Shown here in pieces: positions 50,515-60,922 of a stretch of 64,000 nt of DNA. Location: the NCBI GenBank assembly GCA_023091665.1, contig JALJCQ010000001.1:3348001-3412000 (forward strand), read 5' to 3'. Below the pieces are notes generated by a model, which saw nothing but the letters and a program-made list of their open reading frames with translations, had not been told where the DNA came from and ran no database searches. Source of the DNA: Pythium myriotylum (taxonomy: Eukaryota; Oomycota; Peronosporomycetes; Pythiales; Pythiaceae). Position 1 is the first letter of the stretch. Each line of letters starts with the position of its first letter. The position numbers and the translations under genes were made by a program.

Positions 50515-52426
50515 ATGGTCAAGTTCTGGTCTGTCGCCGTCATAGTGGCGTTCAGCCTTGCCGCCACCACGTCGATAGATGCGCAGAATGCCGCTGTGCA
50601 CGCCCCCGACTTGGAGTCGCGTGCGGCTACCCCCGCAGCTACGTCGGCCACGGCTTCGGCCACGACCCCGAAGGCTCGTGCATCCACAACGACGACTGCA
50701 ACTACTCGGAAGACTGCTGCAGCTACACCGTCTGCCGCAACCCCCAAAGCTGCTGCGACTACGCCAAAGGCGGCTGCACCTACGCCGGCTGCTGCAACCC
50801 CCAAAGCCGCAGCGACTACCCCAAAGGCTGCTAGTACGACAACGGGAAAGACAACAAACACGACTGCGACTGCATCCAAGGCGTCAGTTGCTCCATCGCC
50901 TGCCCCGGCAGCGGATTCGCCCACTTGGGTCGAGAATAAGATCAAGGCAAACCCCAAGCAAAACGCGTGCTACCGCCGAGTCAGTCTGACTACCGATAAG
51001 TCGTGCAAGACCGGCTACACGTTCGATAACGCCACCTCGTGCTGGTCGCAGTGTCCGCTCGACTATCCTGTCCAGTGTGGCTTCGAATGTCTGCCTCAAA
51101 ACAAGGACTGCACGCTGGAGATTGTCTCCAAGGCGAGTGCGGTCGCGACCACGGCATTGTCGGTAGCCACGGCTGGTGTCTTCGGAGCGTTGTATAGCGC
51201 TGCATCTGGTGCTCAGAAGGCTCTGGCTTGTGGTCAGGCGCTTTTCGATGTCACCACCAAGATCTCCGGTGAAATCGACAAGCTCGCTGGTGGAACCACA
51301 CTAACTACAAAGGACAAGATCAAGACTGCTATCTCCAATGCTGATTTTGTGGTCTACGACGTTCCAGCCGCGATTGCGACGTGCTTAGGCATCAAACTTC
51401 CTGCCGACTTCAAAAAAAAGCCAGAAAATTGTCAAGTACGTCGAAAAATTTCTTGTCAACCTCATCGACCTCAAAATCGAGAAAATCAATCCACTCGACC
51501 CAAAGAACTTCATCAACTTCTACAAGTCATTTCGCGATTTCTGGGCCAAGGACCCATCAGCTGCTGCTGACGAAAAGCTGACCGTGGTTACTGCTGATGA
51601 TTTGGTGCAAGTCGGTCAAGCCGCAACGACGTGCGGTGGTATGGTCAGAGACTACATTGGCCAGGTACAGAGCGCGGTCGCCCAATACATCAAGGATAAG
51701 CCGACCAGCACTGCCGAGAAGCTCGAATCCTTCATCTTCAACTTGCCGCTGGTCCTAAATGGTCTCCCCGATGCGACAGTCAACTGCATCAAGAAGAACA
51801 GCGCCGACGGCATTAAGACGCGTGATGAGATCGTTACGGCAGCCCGTTTGATCTCCGAGCAGATCATCCACCTTGCGAAGAGTGGTACGAAGAATACACT
51901 CAAGACCCTCGACCAGTACAAGCTAGAGATCGCGCAGTTCGGTTTGGACGTAATCTCTTTCTGGGATCCGCTCAAGATTGCCGATCTTGTCAAGGCGTTC
52001 CTCATGCCCATCTGCACAGTGACCGTGTACAAGGGTGAGATTCAGCGAGGCACCCTCGACAAGGCTCTCGGTCTCGAAGCTGTCGGCAAGGCCTTCCAGG
52101 GATCCACCGGTACGTGGGAGAACGAAGATGACGGCTACATCTACTTCCGTTTCAAAAGCTCCGACACCGAGAATGTCAAGCTCAACATCATGTCGGGTGG
52201 AAAGAAGTTATACGAGTGGCCACTGCTGTCCAAGAAGAACATGCAACAATCACTGCCTCTCTCGACGTTCGCTGGCAAGACGCTCTACATCGATCGTTGG
52301 CGTGCGGGTATTCTGAACTTCATGGGCACGGGGGGTGGCTCGCTCCTGATGTGGGTGCCGGAGAATACTAAGGGTCGTATCGTGCTGGATGTGATGGTCA
52401 ACCCAACCCAGATGGGCAACAGATAA
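50515..52426 (+). CDS. Secreted Ala/Thr-rich cysteine protein, frameshifted in an A8 run
   Basis: ATG 50515 gives a signal peptide (MVKFWSVAVIVAFSLAATTS, cut near DAQ). Residues about 35-140 are an O-glycosylation-prone Ala/Thr/Pro/Lys linker with repeats such as AATPKAAATTPKAA. A Cys-rich segment follows (CYRRVS, CKTG, SCWSQCPLDYPVQCGFECLP). After that comes a helical domain with ALACGQALFDVTTKISGEID and VVYDVPAAIATCLG. The frame then breaks in eight A residues (51412-51419). Removing one A joins it to a second frame (KIVKYVEKFLVNLIDLKIEK through 52426) of about 335 residues, ending in a beta-rich domain. Proteins with this CPxxYPVxCGxEC layout occur in oomycete secretomes as far as I recall; I know no function. 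It is either a pseudogene, a sequence error or slippage. Confidence 0.72.
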
Positions 52427-52861
52427 ACGCCGTGTAATGTCTCGAGACCTCCAGCATCTCCTGACTGAATCCGCGAGGTTGCCCTTTGCATGCTCCTAGC
52501 TAGCGTACGCTCGAGTCCGCTTTAGATTCGAGCGGAGCGAGCTTTTGTTCGAATGCATTTCTTGAACTTTTTTGCACGTTTGAAAGAATCGAAAGTTGTC
52601 TTGGCCTTTTCCTCCTGGGAATGAAGCTAAACTGTGCATTACTCACCAGCACTTCTTGCTTGCTCACACTAGCAGAATCTCCCATTGGAAATGACGGGTA
52701 CACTGCACCTGATCCATCGGGTGGTGTACAGCTCAAAATTGCACAAACAGACCAGGTGAAAGCTGGCTCGTTTGGCTATTGTGATAACTCTCAACGAGCT
52801 TGCAAGCTGATTCACAACCACTTTATACAACACTATTAGAAAGTGAGTACACGTGGTAGAG

Positions 52862-54127
52862 TCAAGACAAAGGTCCACGTTGAGTGGGTACTCTGCCTGC
52901 CTCTGATGACTCACTATCGCGGCGGAAAAATTGCTCTCGGCTGGCCAAGAACCGCCGACCTTCAGCTTTGCGCTGCAGTACCGTGATAGCTGACTTGCCA
53001 GTGGATGTAGTGATATACGGATCGACACCGCACTGAAGAAGCAGGTCGATCATTTGTTCGACGGTTTTGTTGAGCTTACACTCGGTTAGCTCTATGAGCG
53101 GCGTCAAGCCGTCGAGATTCTGTCGGTTTGGATCGCAACCGCGCTCGAGTAGCATCCGGAACAGCGCGACGTCGTCACTTCGGCTTGCCCAATGGAGAAC
53201 TGTCGAGCCCTCGCTGTCGACGGCGTTCAGGTCCGCGTTGAGATTGATTAGCAGTGTGACTATCTCAGTGCTCCGTTCGTGGCCAAGTTTGAGCTTGTCG
53301 TGCACTGCATACATCAATGGAGTGCGGCCCCCTTCCACTGGAGGTTCTAAATCCACCATACCTTCCGTGATCAACAGCGCGACGATCGGCGTGAGTCGCT
53401 GCTCGACGGCGAACAACAACGCCGGCGGGTGATCCGCTATGACGCTTCTGGGGTCTGCGCCCAGCTTCAACAGCTCGCGAACCACGTTCGTGTTGCTCTC
53501 GAACACAGCTTGCGTCATGAGACCGGCTTGAGATACAAACGCTCCATTGTTTGCGAGGCGGCGGATCGTGCTGCCAGTGCCGTGCTCTGTCGCAGCAAAG
53601 AGTGGCGTGACATAGGCATACGACTGGTTCGGATCGGCGCCGTGGGCGATCAAAGGCTCGATCCACGAATCGGTCGAAGCTGCCGTGGCCGCGCTCAGTA
53701 GCTCAGCTAACACGTTCTGGCGCTGTTCGTGGCCCATCGACACTGTGAACTGGTGCGAGCCCAAGACAATCTCGAGCATCTCGCGCGCTTGAGACGTCGT
53801 CTTTTCGAGAATCGCGAGTCCGATGTGCGCGGTCAGCACCAAGACGGTGTGGTAGAACATTTCCTGCGAAAAGAACCACTCGAGCATCTCGATATGGCCG
53901 TGCTCAACGATCGTCGAGAAGACGAAATCCCCATGAAGAACGCTCTCGAACCAAATGTGCTCGGTGCTGACGTACACCGGCAGCGCGCGCGCGCGAGCGT
54001 TCAGACGCTGCACCTCCGTGCGCACATCGACCTGCTCGAAGTACCGGCTCACGACCGCGAGCTCTCCCGCGCGCACAGCCGCGAAGAACGCACGCGCCGA
54101 GACGCGGTCTCGGCGAACTCGTGCCAT
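52862..54127 (-). CDS. Ankyrin-family protein
   Basis: A 421-residue single-exon gene, ATG 54127 (MARVRRDRVSARAFFAAVRA). Module landmarks are GELAVVSRYFEQVDV, HIWFESVLHGDFVF, EHGHIEMLEWFFSQEM, AREMLEIVLGSHQFTVSM, VLAELLSAATAAS. Repeats are IEPLIAHGADPNQSY, LKLGADPRSVI, MVDLEPPVEGGRTPLMYA, LNADLNAVDSEGSTVLHWA, ERGCDPNRQNLDGLTPLIEL. The C-terminal block LLQCGVDPYITTSTGKSAIT, then LQRKAEGRRFLASREQFF, matches island members closely and argues for one family. No secretion signal. It lies between the secreted protein and the hydroxy-acid oxidase. Confidence 0.82.
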   Translation of the reverse strand: MARVRRDRVSARAFFAAVRAGELAVVSRYFEQVDVRTEVQRLNARARALPVYVSTEHIWFESVLHGDFVFSTIVEHGHIEMLEWFFSQEMFYHTVLVLTAHIGLAILEKTTSQAREMLEIVLGSHQFTVSMGHEQRQNVLAELLSAATAASTDSWIEPLIAHGADPNQSYAYVTPLFAATEHGTGSTIRRLANNGAFVSQAGLMTQAVFESNTNVVRELLKLGADPRSVIADHPPALLFAVEQRLTPIVALLITEGMVDLEPPVEGGRTPLMYAVHDKLKLGHERSTEIVTLLINLNADLNAVDSEGSTVLHWASRSDDVALFRMLLERGCDPNRQNLDGLTPLIELTECKLNKTVEQMIDLLLQCGVDPYITTSTGKSAITVLQRKAEGRRFLASREQFFRRDSESSEAGRVPTQRGPLS

Positions 54128-55369
54128 CAGACGTCGTCCAACACTTTCGATCGAACTGAGCTCGTGAGCAGCTCAAGTGTTCACAAGTCGCAGATTTGTG
54201 TATACTATACGGTATACACGATCCAAACGTGGCCACATTGATTACACTGGGTATTGCCGTTCTCCGTCGAGATCGAGTGCCATCAGCACACGGTTGAAGA
54301 AGCACGGAGCTCTCCTGGTCCTGCACCAGCGCCCTGGAGATCCGGATTCTTTCGGCCCGCGTTCCTGGACGCGGTGCAAACGAGCCAAGGGCGCGTCATG
54401 CTGAGAACTGCGTGTTTATATCGCACGGAATCCACCGTCAACTCCTCCGAACCGATCTTTTCTCGCGATGGGTGAGCCTCCATCAAATGGAAGCACCAAC
54501 TCGCGTTCCGATTTGCCCTTGAAATCAGTACATAGTGAACATTTGCTCACACAGAATGATACAGTACAAGTGATCGATCCATCACAGTGCGATCCAATCC
54601 TCCACACCGTGTAATTGAAAGTACTGTGGTGATCCTGTCTCGCTGCAATTCGGTGATGGGTGGCTTGCAGTTCGTTCAGTGAAACCTTTGGTCGCGTGCA
54701 GGGCTGACATGGAGGGACATCCTGAACTTCGGTCATCATGGAATGATGGGGTTCCGTCTCACGTTGAAGTTTCGAATTCTTCTGCTTGGGCCGTCTATGA
54801 GCTAACAGTCGGGTGTAGAAAACAGATCCGCGGTTGCTCAACAAGGTACAACCGCAATTCTCAAGGTACGAAAGGGAATTGCTCAGAAAACAGCCCAGTT
54901 AACGAGGTTGATTTTTGCGGTTTCCACGAAGAGAGATGCCATGGAGATGCAAATCTCGTGCACAAACAAACGCATTTCTCTTGTGGAATCCATACTTCAG
55001 AACAAACCACTGAACTGTCCAGGGCAGTTAACTAGGTACGTAGGTATTCTGTTGAACGAGCGGTGACAACACCGTTACTGTCTTCATAAAGACAGAATCT
55101 GGAAGACTCTTCCACCAGTTAGACAACTCTTCTCTTGGCAATCTAGTAAACTGCCCTCGTCGGCAGCTGCTTCACATGTGCCCGTCAGAATTAATTCTCC
55201 CATCAAACAGAAGCTGAAGATGGTCCACGGTCTCCTCGATGACTGTGTGACACGCTGCGTAAGCTGCTTGGTGTGATGGGCGCTCACTCTGCTCCAGCCG
55301 CCTCGGAGCTAACAGTCCGCTGAGTCACACTTGCGAATTTGCACCCTGGAGATCAAGTTTCCCACCGCC
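54128..55369. other. Intergenic region, no gene seen
   Basis: About 1.2 kb between divergent genes, presumably holding both promoters. The ATG at 55370 is preceded by a good initiation context (CCCACCGCCATG). Open frames here are short and show no recognisable motif. Confidence 0.5.
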
Positions 55370-56767
55370 ATGAAGATTGTTCCTGGAAGCGACGGCACCC
55401 CTCTGAACGTGCTCGAGTTCGAAGAGTACGCCGAAGAGTACTTGCCCAAGAACACATTCGACTACTATGCCTCGGGTGCCGATGACATGGTCACGCTGCG
55501 CGAGAACCGCGAGGCCTTCAAGCGTTTGGTGCTGCGTCCGCGCGTGCTGCGTGACGTGTCGAACATGGACATCACGACCACGGTGCTCGGGAAGCCAATC
55601 GCCACGCCCGTGTGCGTTTCGCCATCGGCTATGCACCGCTTGGCTCACCCCGATGGTGAGATCGCAAGCACGGGTGCGACCTCCAAGACAGGCAGCTGCT
55701 ACATTCTCAGCTCGCTCTCGACCACGAGTCTCGAGGATGTGGCGGTCGCCAACGGCAATGGTGTCCGCTGGTTCCAGCTGTACGTGTTCAAAGACCGAGG
55801 TGAGTCACGCTGTTAACGTGGCACTCAAACTTCAACTTGATCTGACTATTAGATTGTCGCAGACATCACGCGAGATCTTGTCTCGCGCGCCGAAAAGGCT
55901 GGCTACCAGGCCATCGTGCTCACGGTGGACACGCCTCTGCTGGGTCACCGTGAGGCCGATGTACGCAACAAGTTCCACCTTCCAAGCCATCTCAAGGCAG
56001 CCAACTTCTTGAAAATCGGTGGCGAGCATGCCAACGGACTACGCAGCCTCCAGGACTCGGGCCTCGCGCAGTACGTGAGCAACCTCTTCGATCTCAAACT
56101 CAACTGGGAAGATGTTAAGTGGCTCAAGAGCATCACCAAGCTCCCGGTAGTCGTGAAAGGCATTCTCACAGGCGAGGATGCCAAGATCGCTGTCGACATT
56201 GGGTGTGAAGGTATCATGGTGTCGAACCATGGGGCTCGTCAACTCGACGGCGTCTCTGCTACGATCGACGCTCTCCCCGAGGTTGTTGCGGCTGTCAACG
56301 GCCGTGCAGAAGTATACCTCGATGGCGGTATTCGTCGTGGCACCGACGTCTTCAAGGTGCGTCAATCTCCTGTTTGATACTAAATCACTTATTTTCACGC
56401 TGATGAGCGCTGATCTGTAGGCACTTGCTCTGGGAGCGCGAGCTGTGTTCTTAGGACGCCCAGTTCTTTGGGGTCTCGCCCACAGCGTGAGTTCATATCG
56501 CATTCCTCTTTCTAGGGCGATAAACCAACTCTGGAATTGTGTTGGTGTAATTAGGGCGAGGAAGGCGTACTGAGTGTGCTTCGTATCCTCAACGATGAGC
56601 TCAAGCACGCAATGTTGTTCTCTGGCACCAAGTACCTCTCGGATATTGGGTGCGTTCCGTTCTCCTAGGTCTCTGTATAAAACTCCACGAACTCACTCCT
56701 CCATGCAACTCAACTCAGCCCACAGCATGTGCGTCGTGGTCCTCCATCGCTTCCGTCCAACTTGTAA
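55370..56767 (+). CDS. FMN-dependent 2-hydroxy-acid oxidase (glycolate/lactate oxidase family)
   Basis: Five exons: 55370-55799, 55863-56356, 56421-56486, 56555-56649 and 56719-56767 (introns of 63-69 nt) encode about 377 residues. The TIM-barrel family signature is complete. It includes FDYYASGADDMVTLRENREA, PVCVSPSAMHRLAHPDGE, WFQLYVFKDR, AIVLTVDTPLLGHREADVRN, active-site SNHGARQLDG (about 263) and DGGIRRGTDVFKALALGA across a splice junction. Such enzymes oxidise glycolate or related acids to keto acids with H2O2 release, usually in peroxisomes. The acceptor at 55862 restores KDRDITRDLV. The last acceptor was chosen at 56718, giving VRRGPPSLPSNL at the end. SNL resembles a peroxisomal PTS1. 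The next AG (56725) would give a different, longer, less family-like tail. Confidence 0.87.
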
Positions 56768-56923
56768 GCGCTCGAGCCTCTCATCTCCAGAGAATAGGAA
56801 CTATATCAACCAACTAGCAGCCATGGAATCCCGAAAATGCACAACGTCAACCTGATCTGGAGTGAAAGGACTACATTACTCTCTGTGTAGACCTCTCCAC
56901 ACTAGCTCACTTTCCAAATTACG

Positions 56924-58171
56924 TTGACAAGATTTGATCTCTTCGAGGCTGCCGAGACAGGCGATGTCGCGGTCTTTGAGCGGTTCTTCGCAGAGCCCAA
57001 GGCACTCGATGCGGCGGTCGCTGTGGAAGCCGCTATCACCAAGACCGCAATCGTTAAAAAATCGCGAGGCACCACCAATCTTAGGCTCATTCCGAGGCGT
57101 GCGTGGATCTATCTCCACGAACACCGCGACAATTTAATAAGCAGAGCAGTCAACTGCAGCCAGTTTGGCGTAGTGCAATGGCTGTTTTGATTCTCCAACC
57201 TCGCTGGTATTTCCACGTACGCTCCAATTTTTCCTAGAGAATGCGGCAAGTGCAGCGGTGCGCATGCGCGAGTTGGACATGTTGGAGTTCCTACTATCGT
57301 CCAAAGCGTGCACGACGTTCCCTGGAGCGGCGCGGCCCGACTAGTTGTCTCGACTGGTAACGGAAACGATCATGACTTGTGACGAACGGGTACTAGCTTT
57401 GTTGCTCGCCCATGGGGCTGATATCGGAGGGCATACTCGCAGCCAGCTCGTTCCGATTGACCATGCGTCGAGCTGGGACTCCACTGGGGACCTCATGCGA
57501 TATATGCACAAAGAAGGCAGCGTTGTTTGCGGTGCAAGCTGTGCACTCATTCGAGCAGCCGAGTGCGGATTCAAAGAATTCGTCGCTACCCTCATTGATC
57601 TTGGAGCTGATCCTCGGGAAACCGACGATTACCTCCAAACACCACTTCACAAAGCAGCAGCTAAAGGACGTCATGAGGTCGTTCGAGTGCTTTTACAAGT
57701 TGCGTACGTTGATATAGATGCTCCGAATGAAAACGGTGACACTCCGCTAATTTATGCAGTGACGGCGGACCCTTTTGTCGACGATGAGTAATGTTGTCGA
57801 CAATAATGACGACGACTTTATATCCCCCTGAAAGCAATTGCATGCTCGTTGGAAAGTCGAGCTGATACGACGATATGGGTCAAGAAGCTTCAATGTACTT
57901 TCCCCTCTCCACTGGGTGTCCCTGGGGCGCCTCGAAGTCGTTCGTTGGTTGCTGTATTACGGGGCGAACCCAAACCTGACGACCCAATAAATAAACTGGT
58001 GAGACGCCAACTCACTTCGTGGTCAAACAGGATGAAGCGCAAAGCATACTGAACCTCGTCGTGGACTGTGGAGCAACACTCAAAGAACGAGACCATCGCG
58101 GAAGTATGCCTATCGATTTGTTGGAGGTGAAGTTCATGAGTAACCCTTGGTTACAGTTTCTGCTGGATTGA
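56924..58171 (+). pseudogene. Decayed ankyrin-family gene
   Basis: There is no ATG at the 5' end. The first frame reads FDLFEAAETGDVAVFERFF and SQFGVVQWLF, then a stop near 57188. Ankyrin repeats resume in a new frame at 57345-57791 (VLALLLAHGADIGGHTRSQL, LIDLGADPRETDDYLQTPLH, VAYVDIDAPNENGDTPLIYA), stop again, and continue in fragments to 58171 (VVRWLLYYGANPNLTTQ, then a stop, THFVVKQDEAQSIL, LLEVKFMSNPWLQFLLD). At least three disabling changes are present. It is the rightmost family member in the window. Confidence 0.75.
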
Positions 58172-60922
58172 GTGAGGAGACTCGACACACGTGACAGATT
58201 CACAGTGCGATTTCAAGGCGGGAGTGAGAGAAAAATAACCACTCACCCCTACGAAGTGTTTGGTCTTGGAGAACTTGCTTGTATCACGGATTGATCTTAC
58301 AGCGATACGTGTTAACATGATAAATGCGCGGCATACACTGGCGTGGGGAGCATTCACCTATCGTTCACACGAGAACGAGGCTCAATTCCTCTACTGATCG
58401 TTCGGCGATAGTTTTTGCCGCTCGATCAATATCTTCATAGCTCATGGCACCGACATCAATGGGTTCCGCTTCACCTGGGACGAACACTGTCGAAGTGCTG
58501 TGGGCAAATCCACAATTCAGTTTGTCCGGCACATCGACCCATTCCTTTGCGTGCGGCCGAATCCTGTAGAAGACAGCGAAGAGGAGTTGTCTTGCTGCAA
58601 CTATCCTGGCTTGGGCTGCCGACAACAACACGAAGTTGTTGTGCTCGTGAGTAGATCTCAGTGTCGGCTTGTCGTTATTGCAATTCACACGTCAGTATCG
58701 CTTCAGATCCAGCCCTCCAGAAGGTTCGACAGGTTCTTTACACCACGAGTCTAGTTAATTGCAGACGATCTACTCCTGTCGTTTCGTCAGGCCCCCGAAG
58801 TTTGAGCAGTAATCTCTCGATGGCGACATAAAAAAAGGAGCGCAACTCTTTCGTCTGCAATTCGTGTGATGAGCAAGTACGACTGAGAAGATGTTTAACA
58901 CCGAACGATTTCGTGGGGCTTTCTAGCCAAGAACCGATCCCAATAGACGTGATGTTCCTCACGTGGCGACCCCACAACAAGACAAGCTCGATTTTCGTTG
59001 TGGTGCTGGCATGAACAGACAGTTGTTTCCAAAGCTGACATGACAACCTTACGAAGCTATGCGGAGCGTCCCGCACTCTTCAACTGATGTTTAATAACGT
59101 AGATGATTCCACAGCATATGCACGGCGAGTACAAGCACGGCAAGAACAATCAAACTACATCAGCAGAACAGCCAGGAAGTTCGACACGAATGAAGTTTCA
59201 CGTCGAGACATCGAGTTCAGCTGGATGGCAGATTTGTAGAAGCGATTCCTTCGTATCAGAAACTGTCAATGCGCCCATCTCGGTCCTTAGCGATCGCGGG
59301 ACGCGAAGATTGGGCTTCTGGAACTCTTGGAGAAGTTTGAAACGAGAACCCATGCAGATGCGACGATGGTAACCGAGATCGAATGTGGCATTCATTGCCG
59401 ATGGACCTCAGCCTTTGCATCAGGCAGCTGCGAGAAGCCATTCTCCGGCAGATGAAAAGCTTCTTTCATTGGCGTGCGTTGGGCTCTCTATTTGAACTCA
59501 TGGACCAAGACAATCGAGACGAAGTGATGTGGTCAGATGGTAGGAACGAACAGTACGTCTCTCGTGGGGGGATCTATGGCGCCGCGAATTGAGTCCAGAG
59601 CAAACCTAGCAATCTGTTCGATGGGCGACTTCACATCTGAGCCCTTCCACAAATATTGGCCGCGAGAAGATCATCCTATCGAGTCATCATCCAAGATGTT
59701 GGCCCGAATATTCGGCCCAACTGGGGGGGCGAGACTGCACTGCTCCAAGTACCATCTATCCGGTTCATGAAAACAAGAGCAAGAGATTCGCTCTCGTGGT
59801 TGAAAAAAATCTCTCGCTTGCTGTCTCCCTCGACCGATGTAAATCAAGTCACTTTGGCTTCATGGGACCACTCGGTTTGTGGCTCCGAGAGGTTGAAGCC
59901 ACGATATTATTTGGTGAAGCTGTTGAACAAGAGCCGTTCAGTTCGAGCAAGAGCGGTAGATGGCTACATTTACCTCGCGCGAGTGCCACCTTCTTTTTTG
60001 GGCCTTTGTTGTCTGGCGTGCGTGTGTGTCAACAAAACGCAGGAAACCTCCCCACGCTCTCTGCAGGCACCAACGGGGAGGAGACCCACCGTTCTCTGCG
60101 CGCGAATGCCACCCCCGCTCACGTCGATCTCCGCTTCCATTCTCCCGAACATTTTCTCTAACATTCCTAGAAAAATGTTAGTATTTTTTTGTTTGGCAAT
60201 CTGTAAATATATACACCAACCTTGTCCAACGTAGCGCGCTCCTCTCCAAGCAGAGAATGCTCGAAAGCCATCTGCATTCAACGAGCCGCGATCTTCAAAT
60301 GGGGCACGTGTCCACTCGTTCCCGACAAAGCGGACCCGACCGACCTAACTTCAGCTCTGCTGTATGTTATGATTGTAATACTACTTCTCCACGGCTTCTC
60401 CATCATCCAGTCTGTCGGATGCACTTTTGTACCGAACACTCCACGCGGCCCACTCTGGTCGACTCGGATCGTCCACTGACGTCGTCGACTCACTTCGCCG
60501 TCGGTTGGCGAGACCGTCGACTTCGTCAGTCAAGAATGCTGCAGAGAGAATCTTTCGCGCGACTCAGTTGTTAGTTTTCACCAAACACCACGCATTTGCT
60601 GGTTCGAATCGTGGTTTTTGGTCATTTATCGGACCGCACTGTCTCTACTTGGCGTCCCACTTGGCCCGGCTCTGTCCCAAACGAGCTCATGAGCAGCTCT
60701 TTTCATGGAGGGGGGGGGGACCTGGTTGGGCTCATGATGAGGTTCGGCGTGCCCAGTCCAACGCGACGACCGCGCGGGCTTCCACTCAGCCATTCTCCGC
60801 GTCGTCTCCACGGAGCCGCCCACTCTACATGCGTGGGGAGAGCGGGATCGATCGATTTGACGCACTGCGAGACCCTGACCTGACCGAGCATTCGACGAGC
60901 CCCGACGCACTCGGCGCATCTC
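58172..60922. other. Gene-poor spacer before the receptor kinase
   Basis: About 2.7 kb with no supportable multi-exon gene. One 107-codon frame on the minus strand is listed separately. A run of nine G lies near 60711. The last few hundred bases are presumably promoter and leader of the receptor-like kinase gene. Confidence 0.45.
58365..58688 (-). CDS. Hypothetical small protein, unrecognised
   Basis: A 107-codon frame with an acidic C-terminal half (VPGEAEPIDVGAMSYEDIDR, then AAKTIAERSVEEL) and a hydrophobic patch (RQLLFAVFYRI). It has no signal peptide. Amino-acid composition is protein-like, which is why it is listed. There is no motif I recognise and no conserved neighbour. It could be an exon of a longer gene or chance. 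Confidence 0.22.
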   Translation of the reverse strand: MNCNNDKPTLRSTHEHNNFVLLSAAQARIVAARQLLFAVFYRIRPHAKEWVDVPDKLNCGFAHSTSTVFVPGEAEPIDVGAMSYEDIDRAAKTIAERSVEELSLVLV

